64,000 bases of DNA from assembly GCF_002093745.1 (NCBI RefSeq), contig NZ_MTSB01000001.1, positions 310,001 to 374,000 of the forward strand, read 5' to 3'. Position numbers and translations under genes: made by a program. Shown here one piece after another: positions 30,363 through 38,840 of this stretch. Source of the DNA: Pseudomonas graminis. Lineage in GTDB: Bacteria; Pseudomonadota; Gammaproteobacteria; Pseudomonadales; Pseudomonadaceae. Within the stretch, counting starts at the first letter, position 1. The number at the start of each line of letters is the position of its first letter. The notes under the pieces were generated by a model. That model was not told the origin of the DNA, made no database searches, and worked only from the letters and a program-made list of their open reading frames with translations.

Positions 30363-33300
30363 ATGGAAGAGCTTCAGAAGGACTTGCTGCAGAGCGGTTA
30401 CGAGATTTACGACTCTTTTTTATTTGAGGCGGAGCCTAACTCAGGCCAACCGAATCTGATCAGCGCAGAGAAAAATGGAGAGCCATATTTAATTAAATAT
30501 TGGCCTCGAACTCCGGATGTTAATGATGATGATCTTGAGGATATTTGGCTTCATGAGCTTCGTCAGCTTCACCGCTTGAAAGGATATCCGGGCGTTGGTG
30601 ACTACGTTTCATCCTTGGTCGATTCGGGAAAAGGCGTAAATGGATTTTATTTGGTTCTTGACACTCAAGGGCGGCTACCATTGAGTAACATACTTGAAAG
30701 AACCGCAGTTTTAAAATTGAAACCCCATTGGTTGAAGCGACTTCGCACACCCGATATGCGGATTGTTTTTTGGGAGAATATCTTAAGAGTTGTGAAAGCC
30801 ATCGAGCTACTACACGCTCAAGGTCTTTTACACCGTCATCTGGATTCCAACTCTCTATTGAGTCAATCCGAATCTAATGATAATCTGATTGACTTTCAAT
30901 TGACGGGTTTCGAATGGTCTATTAGGGTTCCTACATTAACGACCGCACCCATTGGAATATCTGTAGATAATAACAGTTCGACGATCTACTCATTTGCAAC
31001 TGACTGGGCCGATCTTGGAATGCTCATTGCCAATCTACTAAATTTGGCGATTGATAAAGTACAGGATTTGTCGGGCTCTGTTGGTGACTTAGTAGAGTCA
31101 ACGGGGCTAATGTTAAGCGAAATAGGTATGATAAGAGCGCTAGTGGGCATAATGCCAATGCAGGCAAATAACCCACACAGTGCTCTAAATGGCGATCTAA
31201 TAGAGAGGACCACCAAAGCTATAATCGAATCCTTGAAAAATATCACCAATAAGAAGCCTCAAGTATACGATCTCGCTATAAACATTAATCCTGATGCCAA
31301 AAGCATTAGGGCGCCATTTCCTATATTTTTTCTAGTGCAGCAAAAGTACAAAGAAAAACATGGTGTAACCATTTCTAACGATCAGACTGACGAGGTTAAA
31401 AAATTCATTTACCAAGACCTTTCTGATAATCCTACGTTGCTTTTCTCTACTACACAGAATAAAGCTGAAAAAAGGCTATTAATTAAAGGTAAGCAATTAA
31501 TTTATCAGGTTGAGAGTTTCTTGGTGAATCCGAAGACTCAAGAGTACACTTGGGAGATTGGTACATGTCAGAAAGGCTACTTGGAGCCAGCGCACTGGAT
31601 GTACCAAGAGAAGACTACTATTGATTTGAGATCTGAACAAATAAAGCTCTATACGGTTCCTGAGGCTAGACATTTGTATCGGACAGCGCCTGGAGACCTT
31701 TCTCAAACCACTTGGAATACGGTGTACGCAAAATTTGATGAAGATACGGACTCAAAAACACCAGAGCAACGGTCACTGATTCAAGGGCTTGCAGCCTGCC
31801 ATCTTACTGAAATCTCTTACGCTCGTGCCGAAATTTTCCCCGTAGAAATTTTAGAGAAAGTTATGGTTGAGGACGGAACCTGGAAAATAAAATTTGCCAG
31901 TATCCGTTCGCCTGACGCTGAAGCTCTGTCTCATTCTATGGGGCTAGAGGCTCCCGCTGCTCGACTTGAGAAAAAGCTTATTAAGAATGAAGGCGAATTT
32001 GAAACGATCACTTGGAGTCTAGTCGGGAACTCCTTCCTTGCTAAAGAAGATGAGAATGAAACGGTAATAACTTTTCAGGAATATGAAACAACTGTTGAAG
32101 ATCAGCTTATCTATGTATTTAATTCTAGGACCGCACCTGCGAACTTTAAGCAATACTTCATCGCTCCGGAGTCTCTGCAAGGTACGTTTCGTCAATTAGG
32201 GCGACGTGCAAAAGCCCTAGACACTCTAGAAACACACGCTGAACTTATGAACGTTCTGATTCACCCTCAGCAAAATCTCCTCACGACTCAAGATTCAGTT
32301 CCTGAGAACGAAACTTACCAAAAACTAGATGAGTCAAAACAGGCAGCTTTTAAGAAAATCCTCCGGACGCTACCTATGTATTTGGTGCAGGGTCCACCTG
32401 GAGTAGGCAAAACACACCTCGTTACTTCATTGATCAAACAAGTGTTTGAGCAAGAACCGGATGGCCGAGTTCTGCTTACAGCTCAAAGTCATTCCACTGT
32501 ACAGCATCTTTACCATGAAATTGACACGGCGCTTTCATCGCAGTCATATGCATCCACACGAGATGAGCTCTTAATAATTCGGTGTAGCAAGCAAGATAAA
32601 GATGACGAAAATGAAACTTCGGATGCTGACATCAAAGCCAAGGAGTACTTGGGACGACTGTTAGCGAGTGACTTGTTTAAGAGATCAAAGTCCTCTGAGG
32701 TCAAGAGTTCAATAATAAAAATGTTGGATGGCGTAAAATCCAAACGCTACCCGCTGATAAATCAACTCCTAAGATCAGCTAACATGGTGTTTTCAACGAC
32801 GAATTCAGAACAAGTCGAGCGAATGATCCGTGATAAGGCTCAATTTGATTGGTCAATTATGGAGGAAACAGGAAAAGTTACTGGGATCGAACTTCTAAGC
32901 CCTCTACTCCTGTCTCATCGAAGACTAATGATTGGTGATCACAAACAACTACCCCCTTATCGATCAACTGAAACTAGAGCAATACTATCTGATGTAGAAA
33001 AATTGCGAACCGTGCTTCAGGAATCAGAGCAGATATCTAACTCAAGAATTAAAGGTGAAGCAGTTAAGTCTATGCTAGATGAAGCGTTCCCTACCGACGA
33101 AAAAATTCGGGAGATGGGTGTTAGTGCAATGCGAAATCTTATGCTATTTGAGACTCTTGTTAAAGACGAGCAAGGTGAAACCGCAGCGTATCAAGCCGCT
33201 TTTGGCTCTACGACTAGTCGAAAAGCCATAGGCAGCATGCTGAGTGTACAGCACCGTATGCACCCCGATATCGCGGATATCATTTCCGAGGTGTTCTATA

Positions 33301-34115
33301 GTGGGGGGCTCGAAACAGATCGCCAAAAAATTGATCACTTTTTGAGTGTGCCTAATCCTAGGCCATTCTCTTTTACAAGTCCTTCGGAACTTAAGAGCTC
33401 TGCCGCTGTAGTCTGGATCGACATGCCCGATGTGCAAACAACCAAGACCATGAAAGAAGGTGATTCTCTTCCACGATGGCACAATAAGAAAGAGGCAGAA
33501 GTAGTAGTTGAGATTTTAAAAAGACTAAGAGCTTCCAATGGTGTTGAGAGGAAGCCGAAGCTCGCTATTTTGTCGCCATATGCAGAACAGGTTAATCGTC
33601 TTACCAAGGCTTTAACTAAACAAGATCCAGCTAGCCGTTTCCTGTCAAATCTCGATGCATTTTCAAAGCCTGATGATCACCAAAGCTTTTGTAGCACTGT
33701 TGATGGATTCCAAGGCAGTGAAGCAGATATCGTTGTAGTATCTTTGGTCAGAAATAATGATAAGGGTAGCTTGCGCAGTGCGTTGGGCTTTTTGGTAGAT
33801 GAACGTCGGATGAACGTCTTGCTTAGTCGCGCAAGATATCAACTAGTCATCGTGGGGTCCTTACAGTTCATTAGGGCATGGGCGGAAAAAATCAATGCCA
33901 CGCAAAATGTTCCTGAGCACAAAAATAGTGAGTTCTTGATTCGACTGGTAGCCAAGCTAAAACAATATGAGTCTAACGGAAAGCTTGCAGTTGTTCCATG
34001 GCAATCAATTTATACAACTGGCGTTCGCGATATTCAAAATAAAGCCAGTAAAAATGCCACGTTGATCAAGGAATTAACTACGTCACGTAGAAACAAGCCA
34101 AAGGATGGTAGATAA
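30363..34115 (+). CDS. mkoA: Mokosh type I MkoA-like protein: kinase-fold domain plus UPF1-like SF1 helicase
   Basis: 1250 residues. Residues ~10-300 look like a Ser/Thr-kinase fold: IK at 44-45, Glu65, LLHRHLDSN at 155-163 and a DWADLGML segment. However, the catalytic HRD is HRH and the DFG site is GFE, so it may be a pseudokinase. The C-terminal half is a UPF1/DNA2-type SF1 helicase: Walker A GPPGVGKTH at ~677, a variant motif II MEETGK at ~833, GDHKQLPP, QHRMHP, VDGFQGSEAD and LLSRARY. This kinase+helicase protein with a PLD partner defines Mokosh anti-phage systems. AAGGA lies six bases before the ATG. The gene is AT-rich against its surroundings, a sign of transfer. Confidence 0.85.
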   Translation: MEELQKDLLQSGYEIYDSFLFEAEPNSGQPNLISAEKNGEPYLIKYWPRTPDVNDDDLEDIWLHELRQLHRLKGYPGVGDYVSSLVDSGKGVNGFYLVLDTQGRLPLSNILERTAVLKLKPHWLKRLRTPDMRIVFWENILRVVKAIELLHAQGLLHRHLDSNSLLSQSESNDNLIDFQLTGFEWSIRVPTLTTAPIGISVDNNSSTIYSFATDWADLGMLIANLLNLAIDKVQDLSGSVGDLVESTGLMLSEIGMIRALVGIMPMQANNPHSALNGDLIERTTKAIIESLKNITNKKPQVYDLAININPDAKSIRAPFPIFFLVQQKYKEKHGVTISNDQTDEVKKFIYQDLSDNPTLLFSTTQNKAEKRLLIKGKQLIYQVESFLVNPKTQEYTWEIGTCQKGYLEPAHWMYQEKTTIDLRSEQIKLYTVPEARHLYRTAPGDLSQTTWNTVYAKFDEDTDSKTPEQRSLIQGLAACHLTEISYARAEIFPVEILEKVMVEDGTWKIKFASIRSPDAEALSHSMGLEAPAARLEKKLIKNEGEFETITWSLVGNSFLAKEDENETVITFQEYETTVEDQLIYVFNSRTAPANFKQYFIAPESLQGTFRQLGRRAKALDTLETHAELMNVLIHPQQNLLTTQDSVPENETYQKLDESKQAAFKKILRTLPMYLVQGPPGVGKTHLVTSLIKQVFEQEPDGRVLLTAQSHSTVQHLYHEIDTALSSQSYASTRDELLIIRCSKQDKDDENETSDADIKAKEYLGRLLASDLFKRSKSSEVKSSIIKMLDGVKSKRYPLINQLLRSANMVFSTTNSEQVERMIRDKAQFDWSIMEETGKVTGIELLSPLLLSHRRLMIGDHKQLPPYRSTETRAILSDVEKLRTVLQESEQISNSRIKGEAVKSMLDEAFPTDEKIREMGVSAMRNLMLFETLVKDEQGETAAYQAAFGSTTSRKAIGSMLSVQHRMHPDIADIISEVFYSGGLETDRQKIDHFLSVPNPRPFSFTSPSELKSSAAVVWIDMPDVQTTKTMKEGDSLPRWHNKKEAEVVVEILKRLRASNGVERKPKLAILSPYAEQVNRLTKALTKQDPASRFLSNLDAFSKPDDHQSFCSTVDGFQGSEADIVVVSLVRNNDKGSLRSALGFLVDERRMNVLLSRARYQLVIVGSLQFIRAWAEKINATQNVPEHKNSEFLIRLVAKLKQYESNGKLAVVPWQSIYTTGVRDIQNKASKNATLIKELTTSRRNKPKDGR

Positions 34116-34116
34116 C

Positions 34117-35970
34117 ATGTCGACAGCACTCAGGCCGGTAATCGTTAAAGTTCCATTCTGCCAGGGGCAACATCGATTTAAAATTCTTAAGGGGCAAAAC
34201 TGGGGCGCCGTAGATCACCTTTTACTTCAGGAAGTAGTGCAGCAGCCATGCTCTGCGCAGCAATTGGCGGATCAGTCCAATTTGCCTCGGCGATTGATTA
34301 TAGAGATTATGATCCCTTTTATGCGTGTAGGATGGGTGCAGTTAGTAAAGAACGATCAAGGCTACTTTTTTCAAGCAACCGATCGAGGTTTAGTTGTTGC
34401 GTCGAGTGATGAATTACCAATAGAGAAAGACCCTATACTCTCGTTTCGGCAATTTATAATTGACCCTGTTACAGGGCAGTGTTATCGAGTGGGAAGTCGG
34501 CAACAAAGTTTTCAAATATATAGCGACTTTAAAATTGCAGAAATTCTTCGTAATAAAGCTAGTATAACATCGGAACTTATAATTAGAAATGCACGAACTC
34601 AACCTGATCTAATTGATGTATTGGAATGTGTTGCTGAAGATGATGAGGAAGTTATCGGTTACGAGGAACATGCTCTTGAGAGACCGTACAGTTCAAATAT
34701 CAGATATGCGATAGCAGTTGTAGATGAACACGACTATATATCTGGCGTGCCAGATATCTCGCCGGAACTTAGGGCTCAAATTATCGAGTCTGCTCGAAAA
34801 ATGTCTGAGCATATTGATATGCGTAATTTACAGTCATCTATAGAAAGCCCCGATACACTCCCTTTTAAATCGTTCGAGGGGGCATCGATAGATCATCTGT
34901 ATGTGGAGCATAGAATTGCAGTGGATCAATACCAATTGGTGTTAGGGCCAGAGGAGCACGAGGCACACCTAATAAAAATGATCAGTAACGCGAAGAACAG
35001 ATTAATTATACATTCTACATTTATAAATCCAACAAACTTGGAGAAATTGATACCAAATTTGATGGATGCAGCTAGGCGCTATGTTCAGATAGATATTTTA
35101 TGGGGACATGTGGAACCAGACGAAGCAGTCAAGATTCAACAATACGAGGAGACCCTAAAGTATCTAAATGGCCTGAATCGTCGGATTCAGAACGAGGGAT
35201 TGGGTACTTTATTCGTGGTTCACGTCGAGCCGACTAATTCTCACTCAAAATTCATTATCGCCGACGATCATGACGATGAATTTGCTGTAACTCTAGGCTC
35301 CTGCAACTGGCTCGCAAGCGGCTTTAATAGATTCGAAGCTTCTGTCAGCATTCAAAATACTCAGATAGTTGTTGAGATGCTAACTATAGCTAGCCGCCTC
35401 GCGAGAGGATTGTCTCGGGTTTCGAATAATTTGAGTAGAGAGCTTGCCGTATTAGCTAGAAATATAAAAAAAACGGGGATGGATATATCTAGACCTAAAG
35501 CTTCAGAAGTTGCGGGGATTGGTGTGCAGTTAGTTTTGAAAAGTCAACATCATGAATTCATAAGGAAAGCACGCGACGAGGCGGCTCATCAAATATTTGT
35601 ATGCAGTCATCGAATCAGTCATTTTGCTGACCGCCCAATAATTGCACCTCTAATAGCGTCCGTCGGAGCTCCCAATGCTATCTCTGCAGAGATTTATTAT
35701 GGGGCGCTGAGTGGGGGAATGAAGTCTGCCGATGCTGCCACGCTTTCTGAAAGACTAGCAGGTCAGGGTATAAAAATAGAGAAAGCTAGTCGACCTATGA
35801 TTCATGCTAAAATTTTAACGTGGGATCATGATAACGCCGTTATAACTAGTCTGAATTGGCTCTCTGCTTCAACCACTGGAGATAACTATGATGAGATCGG
35901 TATTTATCTTCGCGGTGACGATGTCGCTACAAAGGTAAAAGAATCGTTTATAAACTATGTTAAGGCCTAG
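34117..35970 (+). CDS. mkoB: Mokosh type I MkoB-like PLD-family nuclease
   Basis: 617 residues from ATG 34117 (AAGGA 11 bases upstream). An ATG at 34105 that overlaps the end of mkoA by 11 bp would add four residues. The first ~90 residues form a winged-helix-like region (LLQEVVQQPCSAQQLADQSNLPRR..GWVQLV). Two phospholipase D half-sites follow: NSHSKFIIADD with GSCNWLASG (~380 from 34105) and MIHAKILTWD with SLNWLS (~567). Both HxK pairs are intact, so an active two-motif nuclease is expected. In Mokosh the PLD protein works with the helicase against phage. Translational coupling with mkoA is evident from the overlap. Confidence 0.85.
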   Translation: MSTALRPVIVKVPFCQGQHRFKILKGQNWGAVDHLLLQEVVQQPCSAQQLADQSNLPRRLIIEIMIPFMRVGWVQLVKNDQGYFFQATDRGLVVASSDELPIEKDPILSFRQFIIDPVTGQCYRVGSRQQSFQIYSDFKIAEILRNKASITSELIIRNARTQPDLIDVLECVAEDDEEVIGYEEHALERPYSSNIRYAIAVVDEHDYISGVPDISPELRAQIIESARKMSEHIDMRNLQSSIESPDTLPFKSFEGASIDHLYVEHRIAVDQYQLVLGPEEHEAHLIKMISNAKNRLIIHSTFINPTNLEKLIPNLMDAARRYVQIDILWGHVEPDEAVKIQQYEETLKYLNGLNRRIQNEGLGTLFVVHVEPTNSHSKFIIADDHDDEFAVTLGSCNWLASGFNRFEASVSIQNTQIVVEMLTIASRLARGLSRVSNNLSRELAVLARNIKKTGMDISRPKASEVAGIGVQLVLKSQHHEFIRKARDEAAHQIFVCSHRISHFADRPIIAPLIASVGAPNAISAEIYYGALSGGMKSADAATLSERLAGQGIKIEKASRPMIHAKILTWDHDNAVITSLNWLSASTTGDNYDEIGIYLRGDDVATKVKESFINYVKA

Positions 35971-36335
35971 GGTCGAAAGTGTGATAGAGTTCTAGAGCTG
36001 AGATCAGTGGTCAGGAGTAGGGTAGAGCAATAGACTTTATTCTGCTCCTTTTTTACTTTTAAGAACAGTCCAATAAAGCTAGTTCGGTAGAGTTGCTGAG
36101 ACTTTACTGCCGATGCAGTATAACATTCGCGATTAAATAACGACACTAATGCGCCGCTCTACAAATCAACTCTCCTAATGGCTAGCCTTTTCGTAAATAA
36201 CGTTGTGGTTCCTTGCTCGGCTCTCTAGAGCTCTTCTGAGAACGAACCCCACCGACGCTCCAAAACTTCCTGTGCGAAATTCAGCTTAGGCGGTTGCTCC
36301 TTCATCCAAATTATGAGGACAACACTAGGGCTAGG
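35971..36335. other. gene-free stretch after the Mokosh operon
   Basis: No supportable gene or strong terminator. The segment 36206-36280 shows weak direct similarity to 29035-29110 (both start GNTTCCTTGCTCG), so the two flanks of the operon may be a decayed duplicated boundary. Confidence 0.4.
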
Positions 36336-36435
36336 TGGTTAGATCGCATGAAACTGAGCGGTCATTAGCAAAGCAATCGGCTGGTCAGCACGAATGGAAA
36401 TGACTGGTCAATTCGAATGCAAGCAGGTGGTTACA
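36336..36435 (-). repeat. right array of 23-bp repeats (five units, inverted)
   Basis: TGGTCA or near variants begin at 36336 (TGGTTA), 36359 (CGGTCA), 36382, 36405 and 36428 (TGGTTA), again an exact 23-bp period. Read on the minus strand the units are TGACCAG..ATTCG like those at 27.2 kb, so the arrays face each other across 9.2 kb. The outermost bases on the minus strand read TGTAACCACC, a TG-type terminus. Confidence 0.8.
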
Positions 36436-36707
36436 TAAACGCAATTACACATTCACACTCTTTCTGTAAATTTCTGGCCATCGTGACTGGGCTTTTATTT
36501 GTGAGGCGCTCAAATAAAGGTTTGCCGTAGAGCAAAAACTCCAGACCCGATCCCTTTTCACGGCATAGCGCTAATCAGTCTTCCCCCAGACGACGACTTT
36601 TACAGCATCTCGTGAGGATACTCCGCTGCTGACCCTTGCTTACCCATTCTTCTGAACTATTCTTGAATGAGTCGCTGGTGTGGCGACGTGCGCTTGAGGA
36701 CTTGATT

Positions 36708-36845
36708 ATGCCAACACGATATCGCGATGCGGTGACGGGAGAATATGTCACTAAGGAGGAAGCAGATAAGAGGCCCAGAGAGACAGTAAAGGAAAAGGAC
36801 AAGCCCACTCCAAAAAAACCGCCGAGTGGAGGTAAGAAGAAATAG
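36708..36845 (+). CDS. small conserved basic protein, function unknown
   Basis: 45 residues starting MPTRYRDAVTGEYVTKEEADK, preceded by GAGGA eight bases upstream. The YRDAVTG(E/R)(Y/F)VT pattern with a Lys/Pro-rich tail is seen in many short proteobacterial proteins. These are sometimes mislabelled as multidrug transporter; this one has no hydrophobic segment. A hairpin terminator follows directly. Its role is unknown. Confidence 0.7.
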   Translation: MPTRYRDAVTGEYVTKEEADKRPRETVKEKDKPTPKKPPSGGKKK

Positions 36846-36851
36846 CATGGG

Positions 36852-36881
36852 GGCGAGACGCCTTGTGGAATCTCGCCTTTT
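36852..36881 (+). terminator. rho-independent terminator
   Basis: GGCGAGA and TCTCGCC form a 7-bp GC-rich stem around a 12-base loop, followed by TTTT, immediately after the small basic protein gene. Confidence 0.8.
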
Positions 36882-36912
36882 ACCTCAGTTTTTTATCAAA
36901 GAAATCTGTTTT

Positions 36913-37212
36913 TTATTCCTTCGCTGTGAGCCAGCGCCTTCGCCCGGTGTGATGTGGCCAACCGTCTTCCCCCGCAACCCCACCCGTATAACTGACGTGG
37001 GTGGCGCCGGAGAAGGCGGAGAACTGCACCGCGTAGTATTCGTATGGAAAGCTCTCTTGGTAATCTCGAATCAGTTCAAGAATGGTTCCGCCGAAATCTT
37101 CCATCAAGGGAAAGATGGCCATGCGCAGACCATCGCTGTCTGCCCCCATCGAATTCTGGCGTCCGTACAGGCCTTGGTCGTCACCCGCTTCAAGAAAAAC
37201 GTCCACTATCAT
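36913..37212 (-). CDS. hypothetical protein, possibly truncated
   Basis: About 100 residues read on the minus strand (MIVDVFLEAGDDQGLYG onward). The middle part, with MEDFGGTILELIRDYQESFPYEYYAVQFSAF, looks like a genuine globular protein of the small immunity-protein sort, but I do not recognise the family. The frame continues a little upstream without a better start, as if the N-terminus had been cut by the IS66 remnant. The last ~25 residues come from an out-of-frame reading of the mscS-like tail at 36.96 kb. It may therefore be a broken gene. Confidence 0.35.
   Translation of the reverse strand: MIVDVFLEAGDDQGLYGRQNSMGADSDGLRMAIFPLMEDFGGTILELIRDYQESFPYEYYAVQFSAFSGATHVSYTGGVAGEDGWPHHTGRRRWLTAKE
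36955..36998. repeat. copy of the mscS 3' end, direct repeat 1
   Basis: CCGTCTTCCCCCGCAACCCC and following bases closely repeat 41219-41255, the 3' part of the mechanosensitive-channel gene, in the same orientation. On the minus strand this copy reads RVGLRGKTV where the channel reads RVGLRGETA. It may be an old attachment-site-like duplication or a relic of a second channel gene. Confidence 0.5.
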
Positions 37213-37269
37213 CTCTGGCAGCAAATCGAGGCGAGCTGGGCCTGCAGAGCATGGAGGCTGTGCTCGTCA

Positions 37270-37409
37270 TACGGAGCCGCTGTACATCGGCACGCATGAA
37301 TGGCCATGATCCGTATGCCTATCTGAAAGATGTGCTGACACGGCTGCCGACACAGCGGGCGAGTGAAATCGGTCAACTGCTACCTCATAGGTGGCGCCGG
37401 CCTGGCTGA
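37270..37409 (+). pseudogene. IS66-family transposase (TnpC) C-terminal fragment
   Basis: The frame ending at 37409 reads SARMNGHDPYAYLKDVLTRL and PTQRASEIGQLLPHRW, the well-known C-terminus of IS66 TnpC. Only the last ~45 codons remain. It points toward a second, oppositely oriented TnpC tail at 38.6-38.8 kb; the Nudix and P-loop genes lie between. Confidence 0.85.
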
Positions 37410-37432
37410 TTCAAGAAGAGCTAAATACACAC

Positions 37433-37843
37433 TTACACTTCAGCAAGGGCAGTCCTGAGAAAGCTTAAAGCATCCTTGAAAATCTGATGCCATCTTTCAG
37501 AAGGCTCACTCATTAGTGGATGCCAAAAAAATCTGAACTCATGGCCCCCATCATCTTCTGCAAAATGCACCCAGATATCGGGAAGGTCTTGGGCAACATG
37601 ACACTCATGAAATACCCACGTATGACCTGTTTCAATGGCACGCCACTCACCCAAATTTCGCCCTACTGCGGATTGAATCCCTGCTTCTTCTCTCAGCTCT
37701 CGCACGGCAGCCAAGTCGGTTGGCTCACCTGGTTCCACACTGCCCTTGACCAGTTGTAGCCCTGCCAAAGGATGCTCAAATGCCAGGATCTCTAGCGTTT
37801 CACTGACTCGCAGAACCACAGGACAAGATTTATCTGCTCTCAT
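37433..37843 (-). CDS. Nudix hydrolase
   Basis: 136 residues. A perfect Nudix box GX5EX7REUXEEXGU is visible (GSVEPGEP..AAVRELREEAGI, about residues 34-56). Such enzymes hydrolyse nucleoside diphosphates linked to another group; the exact substrate is unknown. It lies alone on the minus strand among IS66 fragments, so it is probably acquired. The start at 37843 gives a normal family length. Confidence 0.85.
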   Translation of the reverse strand: MRADKSCPVVLRVSETLEILAFEHPLAGLQLVKGSVEPGEPTDLAAVRELREEAGIQSAVGRNLGEWRAIETGHTWVFHECHVAQDLPDIWVHFAEDDGGHEFRFFWHPLMSEPSERWHQIFKDALSFLRTALAEV

Positions 37844-38010
37844 GCCGTTACACCTTCTCCTGTTCCAACTAATCCTTAGGCAAGTCGAGAAGCATAGAGG
37901 AAGCGAGCTATCATCGAAACCGAATGACGCGAAGGCCTCGTAGAGGTGTGTTGTCTAGACGCTTACGTATCTTCTGCCCCATAAACCGACCTACATGCAT
38001 AGAGGAAGAA

Positions 38011-38550
38011 ATGCGAATTTATATTACGGGCGCCTCGTGTGCGGGTGTAACCACATTAGGTCAGAACCTCGCCGTGCAACTCGGGTTGCGACACGCCGAC
38101 GTCGATGATTATTTTTGGATGCCGACGAACCCGCCTTTTACGACCAAGCGGCCTGCCAGCGAACGTGTGCCCTTGATCCAGCAAGCGCTTGGCGACGAGG
38201 CTTGGGTACTAACGGGTTCTTGTATGGTCTGGGGAGATGCACTATTGACTCAAGTCAATTTGATCGTATTCGTTGTGACGCCAACACCCGTCCGACTGGA
38301 ACGGTTAGACGCTCGTGAAAAATCACGCTTTGGCGAACGTATAGCGCCCGGAGGTGATATGCATGAAATACATGCGGGATTCAGGGAATGGGCTTCGCAA
38401 TACGATAATCCGGACTTTTCAGGACGAAATCGGGCGTGGCACGAGCGATGGCTATTGGGACAAGCGTCTCCAGTATTGCAAGTTGACGGCACAAATAGTG
38501 CGGAAGAGATGGCTGCTGGAGTTACTCGTGCGCTGTCGCAAGCATCGTAG
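38011..38550 (+). CDS. P-loop nucleoside/shikimate kinase-like protein with atypical Walker A
   Basis: 179 residues from ATG 38011 after GAGGAAGAA; the in-frame ATG at 37924 lacks such a site. The N-terminus MRIYITGASCAGVTTLG is a Walker A-like loop in which the usual GK(S/T) lysine is Val. An adenylate-kinase-like fold follows, with DVDDYFWMPTNPPF and a lid-like LDAREKSRFGER. This subfamily, often annotated as AAA or adenylate kinase, commonly lacks the canonical lysine, so the protein may still bind nucleotides. Substrate unknown. Confidence 0.7.
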   Translation: MRIYITGASCAGVTTLGQNLAVQLGLRHADVDDYFWMPTNPPFTTKRPASERVPLIQQALGDEAWVLTGSCMVWGDALLTQVNLIVFVVTPTPVRLERLDAREKSRFGERIAPGGDMHEIHAGFREWASQYDNPDFSGRNRAWHERWLLGQASPVLQVDGTNSAEEMAAGVTRALSQAS

Positions 38551-38637
38551 CAGGCCTCAGGCGCAGCATTTTCCTGAGATGATCTCCAACGAAGAGAACG
38601 CCTATCCGGAATGTACTGCAAGTTAGTCAGGTATTCA

Positions 38638-38840
38638 TTAATGCGGCAATAGCTGCTCGACCTTACTGGCTTTCTGCCTAGGCAACCTCGTCAGCGCATC
38701 CTTGAGATACGCCTATGGATCATGCCCGCTCAGCCGCGCGGACCAGGTCAAGCTCATAATCGACGCCGCCCGTTTCCCATTGCATAACGAACCTGCGAAC
38801 AGCCAATTTTTTGACCGAGAGCCCGAAGCCCGCAATTATG
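38638..38840 (-). pseudogene. IS66-family transposase (TnpC) C-terminal fragment with stop and frameshift
   Basis: On the minus strand the frame reads KNWLFAGSLCNGKRAASIMS, then SARLSGHDP, a TAG stop where Tyr is expected, then AYLKDALTRLPRQKASKVEQLLPH and TAA. It is clearly TnpC, but dead. A further frameshift separates the part upstream of KNW. It is inverted relative to the fragment at 37.3 kb and of a different subtype. Confidence 0.82.

Larger units (their letters stand above)
27205..36435. mobile_element. putative transposon-like island bounded by inverted arrays of 23-bp repeats, carrying a Mokosh operon
   Basis: The two boundaries are arrays of repeats with an exact 23-bp period in opposite orientation (see the two repeat entries). 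Inside lie an IS3-family insertion, a MITE, decayed coding debris, and the AT-rich helicase/PLD operon. Multiple terminal repeats of this sort are typical of IS21-family and Tn7-like ends, where the transposase binds several sites. No transposase for such an element remains inside, so it is either a non-autonomous or decayed element or two independent end relics. The boundaries are my estimate from the outermost repeat units. Confidence 0.45.

Noticed and set aside
30363..35970. DISARM, Zorya or BREX as the identity of the helicase/PLD operon
   Set aside because: No methyltransferase, DUF1998-type, motor or BrxC/PglZ-type genes are present. The helicase is UPF1-like and fused to a kinase-fold domain, which fits Mokosh and not these systems.
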